Origin: Spirosoma radiotolerans
Lineage (GTDB): Bacteria > Bacteroidota > Bacteroidia > Cytophagales > Spirosomataceae
Length of the DNA stretch: 64,000 nt
Assembly (NCBI RefSeq): GCF_000974425.1
Contig: NZ_CP010429.1
Location: 6,092,501 to 6,156,500, forward strand
Direction: 5' to 3'
The stretch's first letter is position 1, and each line of letters starts with the position of its first letter. A model generated the notes under the pieces. The model did no database searches. It saw only the letters and a list, made by a program, of their open reading frames with translations, and was not told the DNA's origin. A program made the translations under genes and the position numbers. This document shows, in pieces, positions 43,352 to 52,173 of this stretch.

Positions 43352-44446
43352 ATGAAGACACTAACCAGACTTTTAGGTTTATCCCTTTGTCTAACCGTCA
43401 TGTCGGTACGGGCACAACAGGGATTGAAAGGCGACTACTATACCGGGACGAATTTTGAGAAAAAGGTTTTCACTCGAATGGATCCGCAACTCAACTACAA
43501 CTGGCGGGGACGCAACCCCGCACCCGGCCTTTCCGAATCTTTCTACTCGATCCGGTGGACGGGAAAACTACTGGCTCCGGCGTCGGGAGTGTACCGATTT
43601 TACGCTAAAGTAGATGACGGCATCCGGATTTGGGTCGGCAATAAGCTCGTTGTAAACTCCTGGCAACTGAACGACTCTAAAGATTTTAGCGGTAGTATTC
43701 TTCTGGAAGCGGGACAGTTCTACGACCTGCGTGTAGACTACTTCAACGACATGCTGGAAGGTGAAATTTATCTTTACTGGCAACGACCCGACGCGAAGAA
43801 AACTAGTCTAAACCCGTTCAATACGCCGGGCGAACTCATAACCACACAATATTTCTTTCAAAAACCATTACCCTCCCGCGTTTCCCTAATCAGAACTCCC
43901 CCACCGGCGGTTCCTAAACCTCCGGTAGCTGTTGTTAAAACGCCAGCTAAGATTAATCCAACCACCCGTGTTGCGAAGACCATACCTAAACCTGCACTCA
44001 GTCCGCCGTCAACAAAAACAGTAACCGCTAATGCTCCTGTACTTGCGCCACCAATCACCAGGGTTGAGCCGGAGCCCATTCGCGCATTTGAGCCGGGGGC
44101 AACGGTTGTATTGCACAAGGTGCAGTTTGAACAAAGCAGTTATATTCTGTTGCCTGAATCCTCGACCGAGCTGGATCAACTGGTCATAGCTTTGAAGAAA
44201 AACCCGCTTTGGCAAATCACGATTGCGGGTCATACGGATAACATAGGCGACCCCCGTTTGAATCTGGCCTTATCGGAAAACCGCGCAAAAGTGGTGGCCG
44301 CCTATCTTAAACGCCGGGGCGTTGCAGACGACCGCATTATTACCAACGGCTACGGAGGCACACATCCCATTGCCGACAACGCCCTTGAAATTGAACGGAG
44401 TAAAAATCGGCGCGTTGAGATTACGCTGAAAGATGAAAAAAAATAG
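43352..44446 (+). CDS. PA14-OmpA fusion protein
   Basis: A 364-residue envelope protein. In order: signal peptide ('LSLCLTVMSVRAQ'); PA14 carbohydrate-binding-type domain at about 23-150 ('GLKGDYYTGTNFEKKV', 'YRFYAKVDDGIRIWVG', 'YDLRVDYFNDMLEGEIYLYW'); a Pro/Thr/Val linker (about 175-245); and a C-terminal OmpA domain (about 255-362) with 'ITIAGHTDNIGDPRLNLALS', 'NRAKVVAAYLKRRG', 'GYGGTHPIADN' and 'SKNRRVEI'. The OmpA part should bind peptidoglycan through the conserved Asp and Arg. The PA14 part would bind sugar at the outer membrane or beyond. Monocistronic by appearance. Confidence 0.88.
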   Translation: MKTLTRLLGLSLCLTVMSVRAQQGLKGDYYTGTNFEKKVFTRMDPQLNYNWRGRNPAPGLSESFYSIRWTGKLLAPASGVYRFYAKVDDGIRIWVGNKLVVNSWQLNDSKDFSGSILLEAGQFYDLRVDYFNDMLEGEIYLYWQRPDAKKTSLNPFNTPGELITTQYFFQKPLPSRVSLIRTPPPAVPKPPVAVVKTPAKINPTTRVAKTIPKPALSPPSTKTVTANAPVLAPPITRVEPEPIRAFEPGATVVLHKVQFEQSSYILLPESSTELDQLVIALKKNPLWQITIAGHTDNIGDPRLNLALSENRAKVVAAYLKRRGVADDRIITNGYGGTHPIADNALEIERSKNRRVEITLKDEKK

Positions 44447-44535
44447 TAGCTATTAAGATTTTTAAAAGTAACGGATTAATTTATTCTCTACATTTATATG
44501 GAACTTATAGTTTACATATAATATATTCTATATAC

Positions 44536-44931
44536 ATGAGATTTAGTAGACTGGTTGACAACACATCGCGTATTACGTACTTAATGGGTTGGGGTAATTA
44601 TACCCGTGTTTTCCTGATTGACTCAACGCCCCAGGTGAATGCGACCACACTGAAAAAATGTGTTGGTACACTCCCCGGCTTTATTCGATTGAGTAAAAGC
44701 CTTGCGGTCAATCCCTATCACGTTGCTCAGGTTCGCCGAAAAGGGGACCGTTGTGCCGATGTACTGGTCGATGGCACCTGGTTGCCGGTAAGTCGACGCA
44801 GGGTTACGCCGGTGGTGAAGCATCTGCAGGAAATACAGGGTGCCCGCCTGAAGGGCCTGATCCATTTTCGTGTACTGACTCAAACAAACGGATCTCAAAG
44901 CCCAATGACATACATGGGCCCGGTTGCCTAA
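44536..44931 (+). CDS. Stand-alone LytTR DNA-binding protein
   Basis: A 131-residue protein made of one LytTR domain ('ITYLMGWGNYTRVFLID', 'TLKKCVGTLPGFIRLSKSLA', 'VNPYHVAQVRRKG', 'LVDGTWLPVSRRRVTPVVKHL') plus a short tail. No receiver domain is present. Same class as the partial gene at the left edge but clearly different in sequence. LytTR proteins bind paired short sites upstream of promoters; no target is evident. It is preceded by an AT-rich leader. Confidence 0.82.
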   Translation: MRFSRLVDNTSRITYLMGWGNYTRVFLIDSTPQVNATTLKKCVGTLPGFIRLSKSLAVNPYHVAQVRRKGDRCADVLVDGTWLPVSRRRVTPVVKHLQEIQGARLKGLIHFRVLTQTNGSQSPMTYMGPVA

Positions 44932-45271
44932 CAAAACATTCTTGTTATTGATACGAAACATCTACTTGTATTGAGCGCTGCATCTTCACAGCCTCAGAAG
45001 ACATATTCTTCGTAGGTCCGAAAAACGGGTCGATTAGTCTATTATTCTCCAAAGCCTGCGCTGTCCGTCCCCGAACAAGTCATGTCCGGGGACGGACAGC
45101 GCAGGCTTTATCTAGTTAGCAACTATCTGAAATTCAAAATGTTAAAAAGATGGCACGACGCTTGTTAATTCATGTAAGATGGCTTTTAGACTAACCCATT
45201 TGTGAATTTGTAAGCCGCATGCAACTTTCCTGTAGGGAAGGGCATCTTTACTGCATAAACCGATAAACACC
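44932..45271. other. Intergenic region with long hairpin
   Basis: Contains the 23-bp stem described separately at 45051-45109. The remainder has no open frame of gene character and no operator of the tandem-dyad type. A promoter for the 45272 gene is expected here but no clear -33/-7 pair was seen. Confidence 0.5.
45051..45109. terminator. 23-bp perfect hairpin
   Basis: Arms 45051-45073 and 45087-45109 pair perfectly over 23 bp (AAAGCCTGCGCTGTCC... on the left), with a 13-base loop. Terminator of the LytTR gene by position, though unusually long and GC-rich. Its arms happen to contain TGTCCG/CGGACA, but it lacks the operator spacing. Confidence 0.6.
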
Positions 45272-46324
45272 ATGAAACGCAACCAGTTTCTACTGACCCT
45301 TTTGAGCGCCGGTACGTTGGCGCTGACATCGCTGGCCAATACGCCCATTGAGGATCAACCACCTTATCAAACCAAAACATTCTCGGGTAGAATCAACGCT
45401 GTACGGGCCGAAACATCGGGCGGTAGCCTGACCATTGAAGGCGGCACCGACATGAACGCTAAAGTCGAGATGTACGTACGTGCCAATAACTGGAACGACC
45501 GGCTCGACAAAAGCGAGATTGAGGAGCGGCTGAGAGAGTATGATATTACGATTGCTCAGGAAGGCAGCACCCTTGTGGCAACGGCTAAACGCCGGAACAA
45601 CGACCGGGACTGGAAAAAATCGTTAAGCATCAGCTTCAAGTTTTACACGCCCCGCAACGTTAACACCGACCTGCGCACCTCGGGCGGCAGCATTCAACTG
45701 GCGGCCCTTACGGGTGATCAGCGGTTTCGCACGAGTGGCGGCAGTCTGAGTGTCAGTGACGTCGAAGGCAATATCAATGGGCAAACTTCGGGCGGTTCCA
45801 TTCATATGGATCGGTGCCGCGGCAACCGGTCATCAAACATCGACCTCCAAACGTCAGGTGGTTCTATTGAAGCGAAAGAATCAACGGGGTCGATGCGCCT
45901 GCACACGTCGGGAGGCAGTATCCGGCTCACCGGGCTGAAAGGCACGATTGATGCTCAAACCAGCGGTGGTAGCGTCAATGGCAGCGACATCGAAGGCGAT
46001 ATCAAAGCAAGCACATCGGGTGGATCTGTGCGGCTGACCGACGTGGCGGGTAGCCTCGACGCTAGCACAAGCGCCGGTAGCGTTGATGTCAGTCTTACCA
46101 AATTGGGCGAGTTTGTCCGGCTAAATACCAGCGCGGGCAACATCAACGTAAGAATGCCCCTCGACAAAGGCATCAGCCTGAACCTGAGTGGCAACCGGAT
46201 CAAAATTCCCCTGAATAACTTTACGGGCGACACCGAGAAAGACCGTATCAAAGGCACCTTAAATGGCGGTGGTGTTGCCGTTACCCTTTCGGCCAGCAGC
46301 GGCAATGTGTATGTGAACCAGTAG
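45272..46324 (+). CDS. DUF4097-type protein with TSGGS repeats
   Basis: A 350-residue exported protein (signal 'LLSAGTLALTSLAN'). From about residue 48 it carries 'TSGGS' or a near copy roughly every 16-25 residues: eight TSGGS copies then two TSAG copies, each followed by a short strand and an Asp/Gly turn (for example 'TSGGSLSVSDVEG', 'TSGGSIRLTGLKG', 'TSGGSVNGSDIEG'). This is the pattern of a beta-solenoid with one coil per repeat. Related to the two NG-turn proteins at 35656-37370 but with a different turn motif. Monocistronic, ending at a strong terminator. Function unknown. Confidence 0.8.
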   Translation: MKRNQFLLTLLSAGTLALTSLANTPIEDQPPYQTKTFSGRINAVRAETSGGSLTIEGGTDMNAKVEMYVRANNWNDRLDKSEIEERLREYDITIAQEGSTLVATAKRRNNDRDWKKSLSISFKFYTPRNVNTDLRTSGGSIQLAALTGDQRFRTSGGSLSVSDVEGNINGQTSGGSIHMDRCRGNRSSNIDLQTSGGSIEAKESTGSMRLHTSGGSIRLTGLKGTIDAQTSGGSVNGSDIEGDIKASTSGGSVRLTDVAGSLDASTSAGSVDVSLTKLGEFVRLNTSAGNINVRMPLDKGISLNLSGNRIKIPLNNFTGDTEKDRIKGTLNGGGVAVTLSASSGNVYVNQ

Positions 46325-46335
46325 AAAAGATGTAT

Positions 46336-46391
46336 GATGTAGGGTATATGTTATATGGTCTCAGGCCATCATATAACATATACCCTACATC
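46336..46391. terminator. 22-bp perfect hairpin, bidirectional terminator
   Basis: Arms 46336-46357 and 46370-46391 are perfectly complementary (GATGTAGGGTATATG... on the left), followed by TTTTATT. It lies between convergent genes ending at 46324 and 46404, so it probably stops both. Confidence 0.72.
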
Positions 46392-46403
46392 GTTTTATTA
46401 CGG

Positions 46404-46985
46404 TTATTGAAGTGGGCTCCGGGTTAAACCAGGCATGTAATAGCGAATCCACTTTGGCGGATAAAGGGTTAGATTCATTGACCGGGCTAATTTCGAATTA
46501 GTGGCTTTATAGCGCGCGTATTTTTCAAGCATATTCTTCTCTTCGGAGCTGAGATCGTAATTCAAATAGTACTGGATATGTCCAAGTATTTGTAATTCGT
46601 CGAGAACATCCACTATATTCTTGAACGTTGCCTGACTTGTTGGGGAAATAGCAACAATAGCTCTGTAATCATGATTCAGCGTGATACTTAGCAGTTGATC
46701 GCGAATTTGATGGACCGAATAACCGGTTTCTAGTAACTCGGCTTGCGACCCATCCGGGCGGTACGTCAGAAAGCCAACCCGGTTATTCGCCAGCAGGAAC
46801 AGGTGGGCATCCACAGAAACTGGCTCTGAACACTCAGATTTACCTCGATCAGGTAATAAGTAAGGCAGGTAATTTGGTCGCTGTACTAGTTTCAACCAGA
46901 AAAAAAACACAATCAGTAACAGCGCAACCGACACAAAAGGGGTGAAATCAATGCGTATCGGAGTATATCTACGGCGTGTTTTCAT
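46404..46985 (-). CDS. ExbD/TolR-like protein lacking membrane Asp
   Basis: A 193-residue protein with a short basic N-terminus, one membrane helix ('IDFTPFVSVALLLIVFFFWL', about residues 12-31) and a periplasmic domain. The helix copies the ExbD pattern, but the Asp that carries protons in ExbD/TolR ('PxVDVxxxLL') is Ser here ('PFVSVALLL'). No ExbB partner is adjacent. It may therefore be a structural or non-energised homologue. The tail ('LSSEEKNMLEKYARYKA', then 'YPPKWIRYYMPGL') is specific. ATG 46985 is chosen over 47042, which would place the start in the promoter area of the divergent gene. Confidence 0.7.
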   Translation of the reverse strand: MKTRRRYTPIRIDFTPFVSVALLLIVFFFWLKLVQRPNYLPYLLPDRGKSECSEPVSVDAHLFLLANNRVGFLTYRPDGSQAELLETGYSVHQIRDQLLSITLNHDYRAIVAISPTSQATFKNIVDVLDELQILGHIQYYLNYDLSSEEKNMLEKYARYKATNSKLARSMNLTLYPPKWIRYYMPGLTRSPLQ

Positions 46986-47084
46986 GACGAAAAAGGGTTT
47001 AGTCGATTGATGACGCAGCCACAATGATTCCACAAACGCCATTCGTTTTTGTATCTTTACAAGACGTTTGATGCTTTTGCTGCT

Positions 47085-50081
47085 ATGTTTCGCCTTTCTC
47101 AGAATCCCTCGTTTGCCAACTTGTTGCCTTCCTTCGAAGGTGATCTGTACTTCGACAATTCACCTGAACATACAGCCCAGCGGATTCTGTACGCAACCGA
47201 TGCCTCTGTTTATCAGGAAATGCCCATTGCGGTAGCCTTGCCCAAAACCGTAGGCGACATAAAACAACTCCTTCGGTTTGCCCAGCAACATGGATTGGGA
47301 CTTATTCCGAGGGCTGCCGGAACATCCCTGGCGGGGCAGGTGGTCGGGAGTGGAATTGTGGTAGACATCTCCAAATACTTCGGTAAAATACTGGACATCA
47401 AGGCAGATGAAAAATGGGTGCGCGTTCAGCCGGGTGTTATTCGGGACGACCTCAACGCAGCCCTGAAGCCGCACGGACTGCTGTTCGGTCCGGAAACCTC
47501 TACGGCTAGCCGGGCTATGATTGGCGGCATGATTGGCAATAATTCCTGCGGACTGCATTCCATCATCTGGGGCACCACCCGAAATCACCTGCTCGACGTA
47601 AAAGCCGTGTTAAGTGACGGCGCTGAAGCCACGTTCGGGCCACTTACCCAGGATCAGTTCGAGGCCAAGTGCCGGGGCGAAAACGTGGTGAGTCCGCTCG
47701 AACAGCGGCTTTACGTCCAGTTTCGCGACTGGCTGTCATCGCCAGCCATTCAGCAGCACATCAGCGAAGGCTATCCTAAACCGACCGTTACGCGTCGGAA
47801 TACAGGCTACGCACTGGATGCGCTGGTGCCGTTTTTCAAAAACGATGCATCTCTATCAAACCAGCAGGCGAGTGCACCGGCACCAACGTTTAACTTTGCT
47901 CACCTCATCGCCGGTTCGGAGGGAACACTCTGTTTCATCACCGAGGCCAGGTTGAATTTGTTGCCGCTGCCGCCCAGAGAGTCGGCGTTAGTGTGTGCTC
48001 ATTTTGCCACCATTCGGCAATCGCTGGAGGCCAATCTGGTCGCATTGGCGCATGGCTGCTCAGCCTCGGAGCTCGTCGATGATTACATTCTGCAACTTAC
48101 CAAAACCAACATCGAGCAGACCAAAAACCGCACGTTTGTTGAAGGCGATCCGAAGGCCATTCTGATGGTCGAATTCTTCGGCGACACGGTGGAGGGCGTA
48201 ACTAAAAAAGCCGCCGATTTTGTGTTGGATCTGCAACAGAAAGAACTCGGCTATGCGTATCCGACCCTGTTTGATACCGATACGCAGAAGCCCTGGGCCT
48301 TACGAAAAGCCGGTTTGAGCATTATGTACAACATTCCCGGCGATGACAAACCCGCGAATGTGATTGAAGATACGGCGGTCGATGTGCACGACCTGCCCGA
48401 TTACATTGACGAACTGGACCGGATGGCCTGGGAGCAGCACGGTCTGAAACTCGAATACTCAGCCCATGCCGGTGCGGGCGAGATTCACGTACTGCCCCTG
48501 ATCAACCTCAAGTCATCCGAAGGACGGGCCAAGTTTCGGGCATTGCTCATGGACACGGCGCAACTGGTCAAAAAATACGGTGGCTCGCTCTCCGGCGAGC
48601 ACGGCGACGGTCGGTTGCGGGGCGAGTGCATCGCATTTATGCTGGGTCCCGAAAATTTCCAGTTGTGCAAGGATGTCAAAGACCTTTGGGACCCGCACAA
48701 CACCTTCAATCCCGGTAAAATTGTGAATACGCCCCCCATGAACGAGTCCTTACGCTCGGAAGCGGATCGGGTGATTCCACAACCCAACACTGTTTTTGAC
48801 TTTTCGAAAGATGGCGGACTACTGGAATTAGCCGAGAAATGCTCCGGCTCCGGCGACTGCCGTAAAACGGAAATTTCGGGGGGAACCATGTGCCCAAGCT
48901 ACATGGCTACCCGACGCGAACGCGACACCACCCGGGGCCGCGCCAACATACTGCGTCATTTTTATAGCCGTACCGAAAAACCATCCGACCACGACTACGA
49001 AGCCGTTAAAGACGTCCTCGACTTGTGTTTGTCCTGCAAAGCCTGCAAAGCTGAATGTCCATCGAGTGTGGACATGACCCGCATGAAAGCCGAGTTTACG
49101 CAGCAGAAGTACCGGGAAACGGGTATTCCGCTACGGGCGCGACTAGTAGGTAACTTCACAAAGCTCATGTCGCTGGCGAGCATTGCGCCCTGGACATACA
49201 ACGCGATCTATGACAATCCTGCGCTCCGCCGGGCGGCTAACCGGGCCGTGGGTTTCCACCCCGACCGGACCATGCCGGAATTGGCCAAGGTGACACTACG
49301 AAAATGGTTTACAAATAGAAGCGAAAAATCGGCTCGTTCAGGTAATACATCTGGCTCACAACTCCTGTTTTTCTGCGACGAATTCACGAACTATAACGAT
49401 GTGCAGGTTGGGCAGAAAGCGATTCAGCTCATGGAGCGTTTAGGCTATTCCGTTGCGATCCCCGAGCATGTAGAGAGTGGAAGGACGTATCTATCGAAAG
49501 GGCTGGTCGATGAGGCAAAAGCTATCGCTATTCGCAACGTAACGCTATTAAAAGACCTCGTCACCGACGACCTGCCGCTGATCGGGCTTGAGCCATCGGC
49601 CATTCTGACCTTCCGTGATGAGTATCCGGTTCTGGTTCCCGACAACCTGAAAGGCGATGCTGAGCGGATTGCCAAAAACGTTTTTCTGTTCGAGGAATGG
49701 CTTGCCCGGGAAGCCGACGCCGGGCGCATTGACCGAAACCAGTTTACGACGACGGCTCAGTTGGTGAAAGTGCACGGGCATTGCCACCAGAAGGCGCTCT
49801 CGTCTATGGTTCCGGTTAAGAAAGCTCTGTCCTTACCCCGTAATTATACGGTCCAGCTAATTCCATCGGGCTGTTGTGGCATGGCGGGCTCATTCGGGTA
49901 TGAGACAGAGCATTATGACCTATCGATGCAGATTGGCGAGCTCGTTCTGTTCCCGGCTGTTCGGCAGGCCGAAACCGCCATTATCTCCGCAGCAGGCACC
50001 AGTTGCCGTCACCAGATCAAAGACGGTACAGGCCGGAAAGCCCAGCATCCCGCCGAGATTTTATTTGACGCTCTTTTGTAA
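47085..50081 (+). CDS. Fused FAD-linked / Fe-S dehydrogenase (YdiJ-like)
   Basis: A 998-residue fusion of a GlcD-like and a GlcF-like part. The FAD domain has 'PRAAGTSLAGQVVG' and 'GPETSTASRAMIGG'. The FAD-oxidase C-domain has 'SAHAGAGEIHVLPLI' and 'SGEHGDGRLRGECI'. Then come two 4Fe-4S clusters ('CSGSGDCRK...CP' and 'CLSCKACKAECP') and a cysteine-rich CCG module ('VHGHCHQKAL', 'PSGCCGMAGSFGYE'). Such enzymes oxidise D-2-hydroxyacids (D-lactate, glycolate, D-2-hydroxyglutarate) and pass electrons to the respiratory chain. The length fits E. coli YdiJ-type enzymes; the substrate cannot be fixed. Start at ATG 47085, after a TATCTTTA -7-like box at 47052. Confidence 0.9.
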   Translation: MFRLSQNPSFANLLPSFEGDLYFDNSPEHTAQRILYATDASVYQEMPIAVALPKTVGDIKQLLRFAQQHGLGLIPRAAGTSLAGQVVGSGIVVDISKYFGKILDIKADEKWVRVQPGVIRDDLNAALKPHGLLFGPETSTASRAMIGGMIGNNSCGLHSIIWGTTRNHLLDVKAVLSDGAEATFGPLTQDQFEAKCRGENVVSPLEQRLYVQFRDWLSSPAIQQHISEGYPKPTVTRRNTGYALDALVPFFKNDASLSNQQASAPAPTFNFAHLIAGSEGTLCFITEARLNLLPLPPRESALVCAHFATIRQSLEANLVALAHGCSASELVDDYILQLTKTNIEQTKNRTFVEGDPKAILMVEFFGDTVEGVTKKAADFVLDLQQKELGYAYPTLFDTDTQKPWALRKAGLSIMYNIPGDDKPANVIEDTAVDVHDLPDYIDELDRMAWEQHGLKLEYSAHAGAGEIHVLPLINLKSSEGRAKFRALLMDTAQLVKKYGGSLSGEHGDGRLRGECIAFMLGPENFQLCKDVKDLWDPHNTFNPGKIVNTPPMNESLRSEADRVIPQPNTVFDFSKDGGLLELAEKCSGSGDCRKTEISGGTMCPSYMATRRERDTTRGRANILRHFYSRTEKPSDHDYEAVKDVLDLCLSCKACKAECPSSVDMTRMKAEFTQQKYRETGIPLRARLVGNFTKLMSLASIAPWTYNAIYDNPALRRAANRAVGFHPDRTMPELAKVTLRKWFTNRSEKSARSGNTSGSQLLFFCDEFTNYNDVQVGQKAIQLMERLGYSVAIPEHVESGRTYLSKGLVDEAKAIAIRNVTLLKDLVTDDLPLIGLEPSAILTFRDEYPVLVPDNLKGDAERIAKNVFLFEEWLAREADAGRIDRNQFTTTAQLVKVHGHCHQKALSSMVPVKKALSLPRNYTVQLIPSGCCGMAGSFGYETEHYDLSMQIGELVLFPAVRQAETAIISAAGTSCRHQIKDGTGRKAQHPAEILFDALL

Positions 50082-50202
50082 TGCTATAGCGCGGTGGGGC
50101 GGCATTTCGACATCCTGTCTGCCATTGGTTGATGGCTACAGCATTACAAAAAACCTTTTCCGGTTCCAGTGGTTCTCCATAGACGTAAAACATTCACAAG
50201 TC

Positions 50203-51216
50203 ATGGAAAACAACGCAAATCTCTCCGATGGAGCCAGACAGGCCGATACCGTCTCCAGCGAACACGCCGAAACGATGTTCGGTACGGATCAGGCCGAAAC
50301 CAATATGGTGAAGTTGGTAGATGGCAAACTAGTCTCTACCGGCGATACCGAAGCTGATGTTTCTGACGATATGCCCCGTATTCGGTTAGGTAGCGATGAG
50401 GAGCGGGCGTTACAGGGCGATGATAAAAAGAAATACGAGAACTCAGACGCTGCCTTGCGGGCGGGCACGATGTTCGATCCGTCGGTGATGCCAGACGACC
50501 CCATTGCCGTTGGCGATATCACCGGAAATCCGGACGCAGGCTCTATCGTGAATACAGGACTGCCTTCCGAAGATGAACCCGGTCAGGATAAAAAAGAAAC
50601 GCCGACCAATTCCTTTAGTGGCTGGAACTTCATTGGAAGCGGTTATCCAACCGGCGACATGATTCCGCAAACGCCGGGAATTCCCGATCCCATGCAACCT
50701 GTGCCGGGCATTCCAGAAACGCCACCAAGCCCCCCAGTACCAGGTCCCGAAATCCCGGATCTTCCTGGTACACCCAAACCAACGGTACCCGAGATTCAGG
50801 AGCCCGACCAACCCGACCGGTCGCACGAAATCAACGCAGGCATACGGAGTACGTTCACTTCGGGCCTACCGAGTGTGATGCCTCCTGATGAACTTGAAAC
50901 AAGCGAACCCGTTGCAGGAACAGCCTATCAGGGTGCAGCCGCCGGACCAGATGATGAGGGTATGGAAGATAAACCCGACACGGGTAATTCAGCGCGCCCG
51001 TACGATGTAAATGCGAAAGATACGCACGAGAATCAGCCCGGCGAACGCCCGGAAGAAGCGAAGGAAGCACAGAGTCTCCCCCGTGAGCTGGCCGACGAAA
51101 GCAGCGTTACGGCGCAGGATATGATTTCGGGACCTGATCGTTCCGATCAGAAATCGACTGATGGCTTGGACCGTAAATACAACGACCCACAGGCGGCCCG
51201 CGACATGGCTAGCTAG
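50203..51216 (+). CDS. Acidic, Pro-rich disordered protein
   Basis: A 337-residue protein with no signal peptide and no membrane helix. The N-terminal third is acidic with Asp/Glu-Gly-Thr stretches. The centre (about 150-205) is a Pro-rich run with repeated 'PGIP', 'PVPG' and 'PEIP' units. The tail is again acidic. It is probably mostly unstructured, and no family was recognised. The frame is open back to 49876 inside the preceding dehydrogenase gene, but the composition there is unlike the rest, so ATG 50203 is used. It ends at a long terminator hairpin. Confidence 0.65.
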   Translation: MENNANLSDGARQADTVSSEHAETMFGTDQAETNMVKLVDGKLVSTGDTEADVSDDMPRIRLGSDEERALQGDDKKKYENSDAALRAGTMFDPSVMPDDPIAVGDITGNPDAGSIVNTGLPSEDEPGQDKKETPTNSFSGWNFIGSGYPTGDMIPQTPGIPDPMQPVPGIPETPPSPPVPGPEIPDLPGTPKPTVPEIQEPDQPDRSHEINAGIRSTFTSGLPSVMPPDELETSEPVAGTAYQGAAAGPDDEGMEDKPDTGNSARPYDVNAKDTHENQPGERPEEAKEAQSLPRELADESSVTAQDMISGPDRSDQKSTDGLDRKYNDPQAARDMAS

Positions 51217-51229
51217 GAATAAAAGATGT

Positions 51230-51308
51230 AATGCGGCTGGAAAGCCACGGGTTAAGACGCTTGTTATAACGTCTTAACCCGTGATTTTCCAGCCGCATTG
51301 CGTTTTTT
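51230..51308 (+). terminator. Long hairpin with T tract
   Basis: AATGCGGCTGGAAA (51230-51243) pairs with 51286-51299, and CACGGGTTAAGACG (51246-51259) pairs with 51270-51283, separated only by a 2-base mismatch. T6 follows at 51303-51308. A textbook intrinsic terminator for the 50203 gene. Confidence 0.8.
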
Positions 51309-51336
51309 CCTACCTTAGTCAAAAATTCTAAACTAC

Positions 51337-52017
51337 ATGAAAAAGCTTCTTCTCCCCTGCCTTTTGCTGAGTGCAGTTGCCCTGGCATCACCCCCAAAAT
51401 GGACCTCTTTGTTTGATGGCAAGACCATAAAAGGCTGGCATAGCTACCACAAAGAGGGTGTGGTGGGCTGGTCTGTTGAAGATGGCGCCATGACCCCCGA
51501 CGGTACCGGCGGTGACCTTGTCACGGACAAAGAATACGAAAACTTTGAGTTGGAATTCGAGTTCAAGATTCCCAAAGGCAGCAACAGTGGCGTTGTTTAC
51601 AAAATAATCGACAGCCCTGATATTAAATCGACCTACATGTCGGGACCGGAGTATCAGGTTATCGACGACAAAGGGTACCTAGACGGCGAAGGAAAGCCTT
51701 ATAAACTCAAGGATACCCAAATGACCGGTGCGAACTACGACATGATTCCACCATCTGATTTCAGCATTGCCAAAGCCCCCGGCGAATGGAACAAAGGGCG
51801 CATTGTGGTCAATAAAGACCATGTAGAACATTTCCTGAACGGCAAGAAAGTAGTTGATTACCAGTATGGTTCCGCCGATTGGAAGGCGCTGGTCGCGAAG
51901 AGCAAATTTGCGAACTGGCCCTATGCGACACCTCACGCAAAAGGTAAAATTGCGTTGCAAAATCACAGCCCTAAAGAGCGCGTTTGGTACCGGAATGTGC
52001 AGATTCGGGAATTGTAA
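51337..52017 (+). CDS. DUF1080 (3-keto-disaccharide hydrolase-like) secreted protein
   Basis: A 226-residue exported protein (signal 'LLSAVALA') with one DUF1080 jelly-roll domain: 'WTSLFDGKTIKGWHSYHKEG' at the start, 'NFELEFEFKIPKGSNSGVVY', 'SGPEYQVIDDKG', 'GEWNKGRIVVNKDHVEHFLN', and 'GKIALQNHSPKERVWYRNVQ' at the end. Relatives bind or cleave sugars, including 3-keto-glycosides, in the periplasm or at the cell surface. Abundant in Cytophagales. Single gene between two terminators. Confidence 0.88.
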   Translation: MKKLLLPCLLLSAVALASPPKWTSLFDGKTIKGWHSYHKEGVVGWSVEDGAMTPDGTGGDLVTDKEYENFELEFEFKIPKGSNSGVVYKIIDSPDIKSTYMSGPEYQVIDDKGYLDGEGKPYKLKDTQMTGANYDMIPPSDFSIAKAPGEWNKGRIVVNKDHVEHFLNGKKVVDYQYGSADWKALVAKSKFANWPYATPHAKGKIALQNHSPKERVWYRNVQIREL

Positions 52018-52047
52018 GTCGAGCATTGGTTGATCCAATCAAAAGAA

Positions 52048-52088
52048 AACCTTCTGGCGGTAGTGCTGTTCACTACTGCCAGAAGGTT
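52048..52088. terminator. 18-bp hairpin after DUF1080 gene
   Basis: AACCTTCTGGCGGTAGTG (52048-52065) pairs with 52071-52088 with one G-T pair and a 5-base loop; TTTT follows. Likely intrinsic terminator. Confidence 0.75.
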
Positions 52089-52173
52089 TTCCTGCTTTTC
52101 GGGCACCCTAAATAATGTAAACACTAGGCACGTTAAAGAGCCAAAAAACTCACCTACAGTACATTAGGGAGTA

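Noticed and set aside
45051..45109. Hairpin containing TGTCCG and CGGACA, as an operator copy
   Set aside because: These words are part of a 23-bp terminator-like stem; dyad spacing and promoter element are missing.
49876..50202. N-terminal extension of the 50203 protein into the dehydrogenase gene
   Set aside because: The added sequence is an out-of-frame reading of conserved CCG-module codons and differs in composition from the rest.
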